Shown here: piece after piece, positions 1-9,298 of the stretch
Position numbering within the stretch: position 1 is the stretch's first letter
Layout of the letters: each line of letters begins with the position of its first letter
Assembly: GCF_017744395.1 (NCBI RefSeq)
Contig: NZ_JAGIBI010000004.1
Location: 62,001 to 126,000 of the forward strand
Origin: Herbaspirillum sp.
Lineage (GTDB): Bacteria; Pseudomonadota; Gammaproteobacteria; Burkholderiales; Burkholderiaceae_D
Length of the DNA: 64,000 nt
Direction: 5' to 3'
Notes under the pieces: generated by a model
Seen by the model: the letters and a program-made list of their open reading frames with translations, nothing else
What the model was told of the DNA's origin: nothing
Database searches by the model: none
Translations under genes and position numbers: made by a program

Positions 1-1929
1 GCGGCCGTAGGCGATGTACATGTCGGCCTCGGCGATCGGATCGACCGGGCTTTCCTCCTCGGCAGGGGCGGCGGCTTCCGCTGCCGGCGCCTCTTCTACG
101 GCTGCCGGCTCCGGTTCGCTGACAGCCTCGGCAACCGCTGCGGCCGGGGCTGCCGGCGCAGGTTCAGGGGCATCGGGCTCGGGAGCAGGCTCAGGCTCCG
201 CGGCCGCTTCGGCCACAGGTTCATCGGCCTTCTTCTTGCGGCGGCGCACGGCAACCACGCCCAGCGCCGCCACCAGCAGTGCAACTGCCCCGCCGACGCC
301 CGGGAGGGTGTAGGGATTGGCCAATGCGCGGTCGATGAAACTGGGGGTGACGGCCGACTTGATCGCCTCCGGGGACGGGGGCGCGACCGGAGCGGCAGGC
401 GCAGGGGCCGGGGTCGCCGCCGGTTCGGCCGGTTTCTCTTCAGGCTTGGCCGCGGCTTCCGGCGCCGGGGCGGGTGCCGGGGCTGCCTTGGCGGCATCGG
501 CCGCCTTCTGCTGCTCGCCCAGGTCGGCGAGGGTCTTGTTCTTCATCTCCAGCAGTTTCTGGAGATCGCTGACGTTCTTCTCAAGCTCCTTGACGCGGTC
601 ATTGGCCTCGGACAAGGCGCGGTCGGCCGCCGCCTTGTCTTCCTCGGCCGCGCCCGCATTGCCGGTGCTGCCCTTGCGGCCGTTGGCGCGCGACAGCTCC
701 AGCCGGTCCTTCGCCGCTGCCGCGCCGGAACGTTCCTCGACGCGGGTGGTGATCTTGCCGCCGCCACTGCGGCGCTCGGCGCCGGGCTTACCGGCCGGCG
801 CGCTCGCGACCTGCGAGGCCAGCTTGTTGCGGTAGGCGTTGAAGTCCTGGGCCTGCGCCACCACCATGCCGTGCGCTTCATTCTGGTCGACCGCCGACGC
901 CGTCGGCTGGTCGGGAATGGCCAGGATCCGACCGGCGCGCAGGCGGTTGATGTTGTTGCCCATGAACGCATCGGGGTTGGCCCGGTACAGCGCGATCAGC
1001 ATCTGGTCCAGCGAGACATTGGCCGGCTTGTTGCGCGCGGCGATGCCGGCCAGGGTATCCCCTTGCTTGACGCGGTAATCCGCCGCCTTGCCGCCCGCGT
1101 TTGCCGCAGCCGCGCCAGGACGCGCCACTTCGCCCGATGCGGTCTGACCTGCCGCGGCAGGAGGCGCGGCCTCGGGGCTGGCCGATGCCGGCGTGGCTTC
1201 CGGAGAAGCCTGCTGGCGACGGATCAATTCCTCGGCCAAGGCTGATGGCGCCGGACGCTGGACAATGGTGGTCGCCGGCTCTTCGCCGCTGACCGGAATC
1301 GGTGCTCCCGCAGCCGGGGCCGGCGCTGCGGCTGGCGCTGGTGCTGCTGCCGGGGCCGCTGCTGCGGGCGCCGGAGCAGGCGTTGCCGCCGGTGCCGGCG
1401 ATGGCGCCTCGGCCTTCGCCGCTTCGCCCTTTGCGGACACTTCGCTCTTCGCCGCCGGCGCGCTTGGGGTCAGCGGCGCCACTTGCGCGTTACGCGGCGC
1501 CTTGCTGTCGGCCGGATCGAGCAGGAAAGTGTATTCGCGCACCACTCTCGACGTGCCGGCGGAAAGCTCCAGCAACAGGTCGACGAACGGGTCGCTGACC
1601 GGCTGGGAAGAACTGATGCGGATGAAATGGCGCCCCTGGCGCTGTTCGACGGCGAAACTCAGCGACGACAGGATGGCGTTGTAATCGACGTTGGCGCGGC
1701 TGAAGGCATCGGCCGAGGCCAGCCTGGCGGAAAGCTTGCCCGCCTCTTCGGCGCTCACCGCGGTGACCTCGATCTCGGCCCGCAACGGCTGGCCCAGGGA
1801 GGACAGCACCGTCAGCTTGCCCAGACTGGCGGCGTGCGCGCCCAGCGGGATGGCCAGGGCGAGCGCCAGTACGGCGCTGAGTTTCTTGATCTGGGGCAGG
1901 GGAAGCTTCGTGTTCGTGTTCACAGGCAT
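1..1929 (-). CDS. fimV: FimV-type LysM/TPR polar protein (3' end cut by window edge)
   Basis: Inner-membrane peptidoglycan-binding protein of the FimV family, which in other bacteria organises the cell pole, type IV pili and twitching. The frame opens at an ATG and stays open to the left edge for 643 codons. Visible in order: a signal peptide (residues 1-33, ending AHA), the FimV N-terminal domain beginning SLGKLTVLSSLGQP, Ala/Pro-rich linkers, a LysM domain at about 281-341 (YRVKQGDTLAGIA), another Pro/Ala-rich stretch, one transmembrane helix at about 537-560 followed by RRRKKK, an acidic Glu/Pro/Ala stretch, and finally EADMYIAYGR at the cut, the start of the conserved cytoplasmic TPR part. 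The family and the domain order agree well. The C-terminal domain lies outside the window. Confidence 0.93.
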   Translation of the reverse strand, partial: MPVNTNTKLPLPQIKKLSAVLALALAIPLGAHAASLGKLTVLSSLGQPLRAEIEVTAVSAEEAGKLSARLASADAFSRANVDYNAILSSLSFAVEQRQGRHFIRISSSQPVSDPFVDLLLELSAGTSRVVREYTFLLDPADSKAPRNAQVAPLTPSAPAAKSEVSAKGEAAKAEAPSPAPAATPAPAPAAAAPAAAPAPAAAPAPAAGAPIPVSGEEPATTIVQRPAPSALAEELIRRQQASPEATPASASPEAAPPAAAGQTASGEVARPGAAAANAGGKAADYRVKQGDTLAGIAARNKPANVSLDQMLIALYRANPDAFMGNNINRLRAGRILAIPDQPTASAVDQNEAHGMVVAQAQDFNAYRNKLASQVASAPAGKPGAERRSGGGKITTRVEERSGAAAAKDRLELSRANGRKGSTGNAGAAEEDKAAADRALSEANDRVKELEKNVSDLQKLLEMKNKTLADLGEQQKAADAAKAAPAPAPAPEAAAKPEEKPAEPAATPAPAPAAPVAPPSPEAIKSAVTPSFIDRALANPYTLPGVGGAVALLVAALGVVAVRRRKKKADEPVAEAAAEPEPAPEPDAPEPAPAAPAAAVAEAVSEPEPAAVEEAPAAEAAAPAEEESPVDPIAEADMYIAYGR

Positions 1930-1983
1930 GTTTTATATGGCGTAGAAAAACGTTACGCGACAAACCCGTCACGCTTTTATTGC

Positions 1984-2009
1984 GTTTCCAATCAATCACC
2001 ATTGGAAAC
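1984..2009. promoter_or_regulatory. Perfect 9-bp inverted repeat in the fimV 5' leader
   Basis: GTTTCCAAT and ATTGGAAAC form a perfect dyad with an 8-base spacer, 55-80 bases before the fimV start codon. It could be an operator or an mRNA hairpin. No protein family can be assigned to it. Confidence 0.4.
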
Positions 2010-2075
2010 CGTGTTGGGGCATATCCAGCGCCGCGCCAGGCAGACATGAAAACCTTTTGTTGGCTTTCATGAAAT

Positions 2076-2103
2076 GAATTAGACGCTTGACTTTTATCAT
2101 CAA
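2076..2103 (-). promoter_or_regulatory. Candidate sigma-70 promoter for fimV
   Basis: Read on the minus strand, TTGATG and TAATTC are separated by 16 bases, about 150 bases before the fimV start. The match is moderate and based on sequence alone. The rest of the 316-base gap between asd and fimV holds the asd terminator and the dyad in the fimV leader; no gene is seen in it. Confidence 0.3.
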
Positions 2104-2143
2104 GCACTTACACCCGCAAGTGTAACCAAGTTCTCAAGATGAG

Positions 2144-2184
2144 AAAAACCCGCCGGCAGCCACATGAATGACTGCCGGCGGGTT
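2144..2184 (-). terminator. Rho-independent terminator after asd
   Basis: A 13-bp GC-rich stem (AACCCGCCGGCAG with its complement) around a 12-base loop, followed on the minus strand by TTTTTC. It lies about 60 bases past the asd stop codon. Confidence 0.8.
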
Positions 2185-2245
2185 ATTGTTGCAGACTGAC
2201 AACGGTGTAGGCAAGCCTTATTCGTTCAAGGCCCGCCCCACCTCA

Positions 2246-3358
2246 TCAGTTCAGGTTGCCCAGGATGATGCGCAGCATGCGGCGCAGCGGTTCGGCCGCA
2301 CCCCACAGCAACTGGTCGCCGATCACGAAGGCCGAGATGTATTCCGGGCCCTGGTTCAGCTTGCGCACGCGGCCCACGCCGATTTCCAGGCCGCCGGTGA
2401 TGGCCGCCGGAGTCAGCTCCTTGACCGTGACCGGACGCTCGTTCGGCACCCATTTCACCCACTGGTTGCCGGCGCGGATGATGGACTCGATCTCCGACAA
2501 CGGCAGGTCGCGCTTCAGCTTGATGGTCAGCGCCAGGCTGTGGCAGCGCATCGCGCCGATACGCACGCACAGGCCGTCGACCGGAACGATCTTCTCGTTG
2601 CCGAGGATCTTGTTGACTTCGGCCTGGCCCTTCCACTCTTCCTTGGACTGGCCGTTTTCCAGCTGCGCGTCGATCCAGGGGATCAGGCCGCCCGCCAGCG
2701 GCGCGCCGAAGAACTCGGTCGGCACGTCTTCGCGGATGGTCTTGGCTACCTTGCGGTCGATGTCCAGGATGGCCGACGAGGGCGTCGCCAGTTCATCGGC
2801 CACGGCCGCGTTGATCACGCCCATGCCCTTCAACAGCTCGCGCATGTGGTTGGCGCCGCCGCCGGAAGCGGCCTGGTAGGTCATGGAGCTAACCCACTCG
2901 ACCAGGCCTTCCTTGAACAGGCCGCCCACGCCCATCAGCAGGATGGAGTTGGTGCAGTTGCCGCCGATGTAGTTCTTCACACCCTTGGCCAGCGCGTCCT
3001 TGATGACGTTGTTGTTGACCGGGTCCAGCACGATCACCGCGTCATCCTTCATGCGCAGGGTCGACGCCGCATCGATCCAGTAGCCGTCCCAGCCCGCTGC
3101 GCGCAGCTTGGGGAAGATCTCGGTGGTGTAGTCGCCGCCCTGCGCGGTAATAATGATGTCGCATTTTTTCAGCTCATCAATGCTGTTGGCGTCTTTCAGC
3201 GTCGTTGCCGTTTTGGCGAACGACGGCGCTTTGCCGCCTGCATTCGAGGTCGAGAAAAATACCGGTTCGATGTGATCGAAATCACCCTCGTCCTGCATGC
3301 GCTGCATCAGGACCGAACCCACCATTCCACGCCAGCCAACTAAACCAACCAGTTTCAT
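2246..3358 (-). CDS. asd: Aspartate-semialdehyde dehydrogenase
   Basis: Reduces aspartyl phosphate to aspartate semialdehyde with NADPH, the branch point to lysine/diaminopimelate, threonine and methionine. From the second of two adjacent ATGs the protein is 370 residues, close to the 367 of the E. coli enzyme. It opens with the nucleotide-binding segment [20 protein letters not shown]. The active-site Cys is in GGNCTNS (C135, the same number as in E. coli), and the catalytic His is in RCHSLALT (about H273). The second ATG is preferred because AGGG sits seven bases before it and because it matches the family N-terminus; the first ATG at 3361 would add one Met. It lies 111 bases downstream of leuB on the same strand, in the usual Burkholderiales order. 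Confidence 0.97.
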   Translation of the reverse strand: MKLVGLVGWRGMVGSVLMQRMQDEGDFDHIEPVFFSTSNAGGKAPSFAKTATTLKDANSIDELKKCDIIITAQGGDYTTEIFPKLRAAGWDGYWIDAASTLRMKDDAVIVLDPVNNNVIKDALAKGVKNYIGGNCTNSILLMGVGGLFKEGLVEWVSSMTYQAASGGGANHMRELLKGMGVINAAVADELATPSSAILDIDRKVAKTIREDVPTEFFGAPLAGGLIPWIDAQLENGQSKEEWKGQAEVNKILGNEKIVPVDGLCVRIGAMRCHSLALTIKLKRDLPLSEIESIIRAGNQWVKWVPNERPVTVKELTPAAITGGLEIGVGRVRKLNQGPEYISAFVIGDQLLWGAAEPLRRMLRIILGNLN

Positions 3359-3469
3359 CATCTTTCCCTATTTAGAACTTCCATGGTGATCAACATGAAT
3401 TGAACATGATGCCGGAATACCCGGCCCCCGGACCCGTTCGCCCCCGCGCTGCGGAGGCCGGGGAGGTCC

Positions 3470-4540
3470 TTACCCCAAAGCCTTGACCACGGCGTCGCCC
3501 ATCTGGACGGTGCTTACCTTGGTGGTGCCCGCTTCATAAATATCGGCGGTGCGCAGGCCTTGCGCAAGCACTTTCTTCACCGCGTTCTCGATACGGTCGG
3601 CCTGCTCGGCACGGTTCAAGGAGAAACGCAGCATCATCGCGGCCGACAGGATGGTCGCCAGCGGATTGGCGATGCCCTTGCCGGCGATGTCCGGCGCCGA
3701 GCCGTGCGAAGGTTCGTACAGGCCCTTGTTGTTGGCGTCCAGCGAGGCCGACGGCAGCATGCCGATCGAGCCGGTCAGCATCGCGGCGGCGTCGGACAGG
3801 ATGTCGCCGAACATGTTGCCGGTGACGATCACGTCGAAGTTCTTCGGCGCCTTGACCAGTTGCATCGCGGCATTGTCCACGTACATGTGCGACAGCTCGA
3901 CCTCCGGGTATTCCTTGCCGACTTCGGTCACGATGTCTTTCCAGAACTGGAAGGTTTCCAGCACGTTGGCCTTGTCCACGCTGCACAGGCGCTTGCCGCG
4001 CTTGGCCGCGGCCTGGAAGGCGACGTGGGCGATACGGCGGATTTCCGGTTCCGAATAGCGCATTGTATCGAATCCTTCACGGGCGCCCTTGAACGGGCCG
4101 TCCGGCGCTTCGCGCATGCCGCGCGGCTGGCCGAAATAGATGTCGCCGTTGAGTTCGCGCACGATCAGGATGTCGAGGTTGGCGACCAGCTCGGGCTTGA
4201 GCGAGGAAGCGCCGGTCAGTTCCGGATAGCAGATCGCCGGACGGAAGTTGGCGAACAGCTGCAGGTGCTTGCGCAGGCCCAGGATCGCCTGCTCGGGGCG
4301 CAATGCGCGCTCCAGCTTGTCGTACTTCCAGTCGCCCACGGCGCCGAACAGGATGGCGTCGGCTTCCTTGGCCAGCTTGAGCGTGCCGTCCGGCAGCGGG
4401 TGGCCGTGCGCCTCATAGCCGGCGCCGCCGACGGGCGCGGTTTCCATCTCGAACTTTTCACCCAGCGAATTCAGGACGCGCACAGCCTGGTCGACGATTT
4501 CGGGACCGATGCCGTCACCCGGCAGGATTGCAATCTTCAT
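3470..4540 (-). CDS. leuB: 3-isopropylmalate dehydrogenase
   Basis: Third enzyme of leucine synthesis: NAD-dependent oxidation and decarboxylation of 3-isopropylmalate to 2-oxoisocaproate, in the cytoplasm. At 356 residues it has the normal length. Family signatures visible are [14 protein letters not shown] at the N-terminus, the substrate loop around [28 protein letters not shown], the catalytic Lys in SVDKANVLE, the metal-binding [14 protein letters not shown], and the NAD-binding [15 protein letters not shown]. It is last in the leuC-leuD-leuB order. A strong 11-bp hairpin lies in the gap between it and leuD and may give it a separate mRNA level. Confidence 0.97.
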   Translation of the reverse strand: MKIAILPGDGIGPEIVDQAVRVLNSLGEKFEMETAPVGGAGYEAHGHPLPDGTLKLAKEADAILFGAVGDWKYDKLERALRPEQAILGLRKHLQLFANFRPAICYPELTGASSLKPELVANLDILIVRELNGDIYFGQPRGMREAPDGPFKGAREGFDTMRYSEPEIRRIAHVAFQAAAKRGKRLCSVDKANVLETFQFWKDIVTEVGKEYPEVELSHMYVDNAAMQLVKAPKNFDVIVTGNMFGDILSDAAAMLTGSIGMLPSASLDANNKGLYEPSHGSAPDIAGKGIANPLATILSAAMMLRFSLNRAEQADRIENAVKKVLAQGLRTADIYEAGTTKVSTVQMGDAVVKALG

Positions 4541-4603
4541 GGCACTCTCTCTTTCAGGGATGTTCAGGATTATTCAGGGTTATTTGTCCGGGGCATCAAC
4601 AAC

Positions 4604-4627
4604 AAGGGCGGTCATCTGACCGCCCTT
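4604..4627. other. 11-bp intercistronic hairpin between leuD and leuB
   Basis: AAGGGCGGTCA and TGACCGCCCTT flank only two bases, giving an almost perfect dyad. No run of T follows on the minus strand, so it is more likely an mRNA-stabilising or processing hairpin, or a partial attenuator, than a full terminator. Confidence 0.6.
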
Positions 4628-4645
4628 TGCTGGTTGCCACGATCC

Positions 4646-5293
4646 TCAGATCGTGTTGCTCAGCCAGGGCTGTTCGTGCAGGCGTTTCTCTTCGTAGGCA
4701 CGAATGGTATCCGCTTTGCGTAGGGTCAGGCCGATGTCGTCGAAACCGTTCAGCAGGCAGTATTTGCGGAATTCGCTGATGTCGAACGGGAAAGCCTGGC
4801 TGCCGTTGGTGGTGGTGACGACCTGCTTTTCCAGGTCGATGACCAGGCGATAGCCGGGGAAAGCCTTCACTTCATTGAACAGGTGGTCGATCTGCTGTTC
4901 CGACAGCACGATCGGCAACAAGCCGTTCTTGTAGCAGTTGTTGAAGAAGATATCGGCGAAGCTGGGCGCGATCACGGCGCGGAAGCCGTATTGGTCCAGC
5001 GCCCATGGCGCGTGTTCGCGCGAGGAGCCGCAGCCGAAGTTCTTGCGCGCCAGCAGGATCGAGGCGCCCTGGTAGCGTTCCTGGTTCAGCACGAAGTCCG
5101 GGTTCAGCGGGCGCTTGGAATTGTCCATGCCCGGCTCGCCGTGGTCGAGATAGCGCCATTCGTCGAACAGGTTGGGGCCGAAGCCGCTGCGCTTGATCGA
5201 CTTCAGGAACTGCTTCGGGATGATCGCATCGGTGTCGACGTTGGCGCGATCCAGGGGCGCAACCAAACCTTCGTGGACGATAAATTTATTCAT
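4646..5293 (-). CDS. leuD: 3-isopropylmalate dehydratase small subunit
   Basis: Small (swivel-domain) subunit of isopropylmalate isomerase, which works with LeuC to convert 2- to 3-isopropylmalate. Length is 215 residues, as expected for the bacterial type. The characteristic segments are [14 protein letters not shown] near residue 20, FDEWRY, the conserved [15 protein letters not shown] (about residues 84-98), and [18 protein letters not shown]. The aconitase-like fold needs no cluster-binding cysteine in this subunit. It is separated from leuC by a 43-residue lipoprotein gene on the same strand. Confidence 0.97.
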   Translation of the reverse strand: MNKFIVHEGLVAPLDRANVDTDAIIPKQFLKSIKRSGFGPNLFDEWRYLDHGEPGMDNSKRPLNPDFVLNQERYQGASILLARKNFGCGSSREHAPWALDQYGFRAVIAPSFADIFFNNCYKNGLLPIVLSEQQIDHLFNEVKAFPGYRLVIDLEKQVVTTTNGSQAFPFDISEFRKYCLLNGFDDIGLTLRKADTIRAYEEKRLHEQPWLSNTI

Positions 5294-5357
5294 GGCCTTG
5301 AGTCGGCGCGGTAAACGATAAACCGCCGCGCCCTTCCTATTTCCTGTTCGAAAACTG

Positions 5358-5383
5358 CCGGTCGGCCATCACGGCCGGACCGG
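5358..5383 (-). other. Hairpin between the entericidin-like gene and leuD
   Basis: CCGGTCGGCC and GGCCGGACCGG form a GC-rich stem about 10 bases after the lipoprotein stop; on the minus strand CAGTTTTC follows. The T run is weak, so it may be a partial terminator that lowers leuD/leuB expression relative to leuC, or a stability element. Confidence 0.45.
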
Positions 5384-5391
5384 TTTCCTGA

Positions 5392-5523
5392 TTACTTCTT
5401 GCTGGCGTCCTGCATCTTTTCGCCGACATGCTGCACATCCTTGCCGAAGCCGTCGATGGTATTGCAACCGGCCAGCGAACCCAGCGCGGCGACCAGCAGG
5501 AACAGAGTGGAGATTTTTTTCAT
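5392..5523 (-). CDS. Entericidin-like small lipoprotein
   Basis: A 43-residue lipoprotein, MKKISTLFLLVAALGSLAGC followed by NTIDGFGKDVQHVGEKMQDASKK. It has the size and shape of the entericidin A/B family (Pfam Entericidin): a signal peptide with lipobox LAGC (Cys20) and a short mature peptide with an amphipathic GKDVQ-type segment. Entericidins in E. coli are envelope lipoproteins linked to stress and programmed lysis; here only the family resemblance is claimed. It starts at an ATG 23 bases past the leuC stop and lies inside the leu gene run, on the same strand. The position suggests co-transcription with leuC, but no role in leucine synthesis can be inferred. Confidence 0.85.
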   Translation of the reverse strand: MKKISTLFLLVAALGSLAGCNTIDGFGKDVQHVGEKMQDASKK

Positions 5524-5546
5524 GGTTTTTTCTCTCAATGACAAGA

Positions 5547-6947
5547 TTACAGGGAACGCACATCCACGAAGTGCCCCGCGATGCCGGCCGCGGCAGCCAT
5601 CGCCGGACTCACCAGATGGGTACGGCCGCCGGCGCCCTGGCGGCCTTCGAAGTTGCGGTTCGAGGTCGAGGCGCAGCGCTCGCCCGGTTCCAGGCGGTCG
5701 GCGTTCATGGCCAGGCACATCGAGCAGCCCGGTTCGCGCCATTCGAAGCCGGCGTCCTTGAAAATCTTGTCCAGGCCTTCGCGCTCGGCCTGCTCCTTGA
5801 CCAGGCCGGAGCCCGGTACCACCATCGCCAGCTTGACGTTGGAAGCACGGAACTTGCCGCGCACCACCGATGCCGCCTCGCGCAGGTCTTCGATGCGCGA
5901 GTTGGTGCAGGAGCCGATGAACACCTTGTCGATGCGGATATCTTCGATCGGCGTGTTGGGCTTCAAGGCCATGTAGGCCAGCGCCTTTTCCATGCCGTCG
6001 CGCTTGGTCGGGTCCTTTTCCTTGTCGGGATCCGGCACGCGCGCATCGATCGACACCACCATCTCGGGCGAGGTACCCCAGGTGACTTGCGGCTTGATGT
6101 CGGCGGCGTTGAGCTGGACCACCATGTCAAACTTCGCGCCCGGATCGGAATGCAGCGAGCGCCAGTAGGAGACGGCGCGTTCCCAGTGCGGGCCGGCGGG
6201 CGAATACGGACGGCCCTTCAGGTAGTTCATCGTGGTGTCGTCGAAGGCCACCATGCCGGCGCGCGCGCCCGCTTCGATGGCCATGTTGCACACCGTCATG
6301 CGGCCTTCCATCGACAGCGAGCGGATGGTCGAGCCGGCGAATTCGATGGCGTAGCCGGTGCCGCCGGCGGTGCCGATCTTGCCGATCACGGCCAGCACGA
6401 TGTCCTTGGCGGTGACGCCGGCCGGCAGCGCGCCGTCGACCTGCACCAGCATGGACTTGGACTTGCGCGCCAGCAGCGTCTGCGTGGCCAGCACGTGCTC
6501 CACCTCGGAGGTGCCGATGCCGTGCGCCAGCGCGGCGAAGGCGCCGTGGGTCGAGGTGTGCGAGTCGCCGCAGACCACCGTCATGCCCGGCAGCGTGGCG
6601 CCCTGTTCAGGGCCGATCACGTGCACGATGCCCTGGCGCTTGTCGTTCATGCCGAAATACGTCAGGTTGTATTCCTTGGCGTTGCCGTCCAGGGTCTCGA
6701 CCTGCAGGCGCGAGATGGGGTCGGCAATGCCGTGCGCCCGGTCGGAGGTCGGGACATTGTGGTCCGCCACCATCAGGTTGGCCGAATTACGCCAGGGCTG
6801 GCGGCCGGCCAGCTTCAATCCTTCGAAGGCTTGCGGGCTGGTCACCTCGTGAAGCAGATGGCGGTCGATATACAGGATGGCGGTGCCGTCATCTTCCGTA
6901 TGAACGACATGCGACTCCCAGAGTTTGTCGTAAAGCGTCTTGAGCAT
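5547..6947 (-). CDS. leuC: 3-isopropylmalate dehydratase large subunit
   Basis: Catalytic, [4Fe-4S]-carrying subunit of isopropylmalate isomerase (aconitase family). I place the start at the ATG giving [13 protein letters not shown], which yields 466 residues, the same as E. coli LeuC. AGGA lies seven bases upstream of it; a start five codons further up (6962) is possible but has no family support. Cluster cysteines are in [13 protein letters not shown] and [11 protein letters not shown]. Active-site segments [15 protein letters not shown] and [12 protein letters not shown] are intact. It heads the leuC/lipoprotein/leuD/leuB run; leuA is not in the window. The roughly 200 bases upstream must carry the promoter, but I cannot pick one confidently. 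Confidence 0.97.
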   Translation of the reverse strand: MLKTLYDKLWESHVVHTEDDGTAILYIDRHLLHEVTSPQAFEGLKLAGRQPWRNSANLMVADHNVPTSDRAHGIADPISRLQVETLDGNAKEYNLTYFGMNDKRQGIVHVIGPEQGATLPGMTVVCGDSHTSTHGAFAALAHGIGTSEVEHVLATQTLLARKSKSMLVQVDGALPAGVTAKDIVLAVIGKIGTAGGTGYAIEFAGSTIRSLSMEGRMTVCNMAIEAGARAGMVAFDDTTMNYLKGRPYSPAGPHWERAVSYWRSLHSDPGAKFDMVVQLNAADIKPQVTWGTSPEMVVSIDARVPDPDKEKDPTKRDGMEKALAYMALKPNTPIEDIRIDKVFIGSCTNSRIEDLREAASVVRGKFRASNVKLAMVVPGSGLVKEQAEREGLDKIFKDAGFEWREPGCSMCLAMNADRLEPGERCASTSNRNFEGRQGAGGRTHLVSPAMAAAAGIAGHFVDVRSL

Positions 6948-7145
6948 GTTGCAGTCCTGCAAAGGGCACTGATCGTTGAAAATAGCATTTGATTATGCCA
7001 TAAAGCGATAGGTCTTACCCTTCCCCCGGTATTTTTCGGTGCGTCGCAACAACGGCTAATTATGCTACGAAGCAGCAATAAAAACGCAGAAGAAACGGTA
7101 CCAGTCCGATTTTTTAGTGACTAAGGGCATACGCGGCACAATCGC

Positions 7146-7973
7146 TCAACGCCCCTTGCGAGCCTGCTGATACAGAGGATCGACGCGTTGCGCGTACACC
7201 GTCAGGTCGGCGATGCGATCAGCGCTGGAGGGGTGGGTCGACATGAACTTCATCGGCTCCTCTCCGCCCAGTTTCGACATCTTCTGCCACAGGGTCACCG
7301 CCGCCTTGGGATCGTAACCGGCGCGCGCGGCCAGCTCGACGCCGATGCGGTCGGCCTCGGTTTCATTGGCGCGCGAATTGGGCAGCCCCATCAAACCCAT
7401 ATAGGCATATTGGGCGCCCTGCTGGCCGACATCGCCGATGCCCAGCAAGGCCGCGCCGATGGAGATGGCCGAATTGGCCACCGCCTGCTGCGAAGCGCGC
7501 TCGCGCGCATGCTCGCGCAAGGCGTGGGCGATCTCGTGCCCCATGACCGCCGCCAGTTCGTCATCGGTGATCTTGAGCTGCTCGATCAGGCCGCTATAGA
7601 CCGCGATCTTCCCGCCCGGCATGCACCAGGCGTTGGTCTCGTCCGAAGTCAACACGTTGACTTCCCATTTCCATTGCAAGGCATCCGGGCGGAACACGCC
7701 GGTCTGCGGAATCAGGCGATTGGCGATGGTTTTCACCCGCTGCGTCTGCGCGGCATTGCGGTTGAGCAGCCCCTTGGCCTTGGCTTGCGCCAGCACCTGC
7801 GCGTATTCCTTGCTGGCCGACGCGTCCATTTCCTGCGCCGACACCAGCATCTGCTGCTTGCGGTCGATGCCGACGGCGCCGCCCTGGGTGGTCTGCACCG
7901 TTTCGCACGCCACCAGCCCTGCCAGCGCCACGGCCAGCAGACTGTTTTTCAATATTGGTTTGATGAGCGCCAT
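7146..7973 (-). CDS. M48-family lipoprotein metallopeptidase (LoiP/YcaL-like)
   Basis: Predicted periplasmic, membrane-anchored zinc endopeptidase of family M48C, related to E. coli LoiP (YggG) and YcaL, which take part in outer-membrane quality control. The start is set by a strong GGAGG six bases before ATGGCGCTC; an ATG four codons upstream is less likely. The 275-residue product has a signal peptide with lipobox LVAC (Cys23), the zinc motif HEIAHALREH (His146, Glu147, His150) and a third ligand in ETEADRIGVEL. The C-terminal HPSSADRIADL segment is typical of the family. It stands alone between leuC and aroC on the same strand. Confidence 0.9.
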   Translation of the reverse strand: MALIKPILKNSLLAVALAGLVACETVQTTQGGAVGIDRKQQMLVSAQEMDASASKEYAQVLAQAKAKGLLNRNAAQTQRVKTIANRLIPQTGVFRPDALQWKWEVNVLTSDETNAWCMPGGKIAVYSGLIEQLKITDDELAAVMGHEIAHALREHARERASQQAVANSAISIGAALLGIGDVGQQGAQYAYMGLMGLPNSRANETEADRIGVELAARAGYDPKAAVTLWQKMSKLGGEEPMKFMSTHPSSADRIADLTVYAQRVDPLYQQARKGR

Positions 7974-8093
7974 ACCCGCCTCCATGAGATTCGATTTTTT
8001 GATATCGGCAAGCGATTCACGCCGCGATGATACCGCTTTACCTGAGATTTCAGACGCGCGGTTCGACTGGATGCATGCGCAAATGGTTCGCGC

Positions 8094-8134
8094 AAAACAA
8101 AGCCGGCGGTCGCATGGCGACGGCCGGCTTGTTT
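8094..8134 (-). terminator. Rho-independent terminator after aroC
   Basis: On the minus strand AAACAAGCCGGC pairs with GCCGGCTTTGTTT and a TTTGTTTT tract follows; the hairpin begins about 15 bases after the aroC stop. Confidence 0.75.
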
Positions 8135-8148
8135 CCGCTAAAAAACGC

Positions 8149-9237
8149 TCAGCGCAATTGCGGCGTATCGACCTTGACGTCGCCGCATTGCGCGCGATGG
8201 CGCAGCGCGTGGTCCATCAGCACCAGCGCCAGCATGGCCTCGGCAATGGGCGTGGCGCGGATGCCCACGCAGGGATCGTGGCGGCCGAAGGTTTCTACCG
8301 CGATCGGGTTGCCCGTCTTGTCGATCGACGGGCGCGGGGTGCGGATGCTGGAAGTCGGCTTGATGGCGATCGAAGCCGTGATGTCCTGGCCGGTGGAAAT
8401 GCCGCCCAGCACGCCGCCGGAATTATTGCCGACGAAGCCTTGCGGCGTGAGCGCGTCGCCATGCTCGGAGCCCTTCTGCGCCACCGAACGGAAACCGGCG
8501 CCGATCTCCACGCCCTTGACCGCGTTGATGCCCATCAGCGCATAGGCGATCTCGGCATCGAGCTTGTCGTACAGCGGTTCGCCCAGGCCGACCGGCACGT
8601 TCTGCGCCACCACGTCGATGCGCGCGCCAATGGAGTCGCCCTCCTTGCGCAAGGCGTCCATGTACTCTTCCAGCTTCGGCACGATGCCGGCATTGGCGGC
8701 GAAAAATGCGTTGTTGGGCACATGCTCCCAGGATTCGAACGGGATCGCGATCTCGCCCAGCTGGCTCATGCAGCCCTTGAAGGTAGTGCCGTATTTCTCG
8801 AACAGCCACTTCTTGGCGATGGCCGCCGCGCCCACCACCGGCGCCGTCAGGCGCGCCGACGAGCGGCCGCCGCCGCGCGGGTCGCGGATGCCGTACTTGT
8901 GCCAGTAGGTGTAGTCGGCGTGGCCGGGGCGGAAGGTATCGAGGATATTGCCGTAGTCCTTGCTGCGCTGGTCCTGGTTGCGGATCAGCAGCGCGATCGG
9001 CGTGCCGGTGGTCTTGCCCTCGAACACGCCGGACAGGATCTCGACCGTATCCGGCTCCTGGCGCTGCGTCACATGGCGCGAGGTGCCCGGGCGGCGGCGA
9101 TCCAGCTCGGGCTGGATGTCGGCCTCGGACAGCGCCATCCCCGGCGGGCAGCCATCGATCACGCAGCCGATGGCCGGGCCGTGGGATTCGCCGAAAGTGG
9201 TAACCGTGAAGAGAGTGCCGAAGGTATTGCCGGACAT
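8149..9237 (-). CDS. aroC: Chorismate synthase
   Basis: Last step of the shikimate pathway: 5-enolpyruvylshikimate 3-phosphate to chorismate, needing reduced FMN. The 362-residue length and all family signatures fit: [20 protein letters not shown] at the start, [18 protein letters not shown], the [11 protein letters not shown] loop, [13 protein letters not shown], and the C-terminal [18 protein letters not shown]. It is flanked by its own terminator and follows the MFS-acyltransferase gene by about 60 bases on the same strand, so co-transcription with that gene is possible. Confidence 0.97.
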   Translation of the reverse strand: MSGNTFGTLFTVTTFGESHGPAIGCVIDGCPPGMALSEADIQPELDRRRPGTSRHVTQRQEPDTVEILSGVFEGKTTGTPIALLIRNQDQRSKDYGNILDTFRPGHADYTYWHKYGIRDPRGGGRSSARLTAPVVGAAAIAKKWLFEKYGTTFKGCMSQLGEIAIPFESWEHVPNNAFFAANAGIVPKLEEYMDALRKEGDSIGARIDVVAQNVPVGLGEPLYDKLDAEIAYALMGINAVKGVEIGAGFRSVAQKGSEHGDALTPQGFVGNNSGGVLGGISTGQDITASIAIKPTSSIRTPRPSIDKTGNPIAVETFGRHDPCVGIRATPIAEAMLALVLMDHALRHRAQCGDVKVDTPQLR

Positions 9238-9298
9238 GATGGGATTCGCGCTAGGACTGGGAAAAAGGCGATTTTACCAGTCCGGCGCGCACCTGTTC

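Noticed and set aside
2168-3343. A 391-codon plus-strand frame opposite asd
   Set aside because: Antisense shadow of asd, which is intact and carries its catalytic Cys and His.
6963-7145. A leucine attenuator or riboswitch upstream of leuC
   Set aside because: I looked for a Leu-rich leader peptide or a terminator/antiterminator pair and did not find a convincing one.
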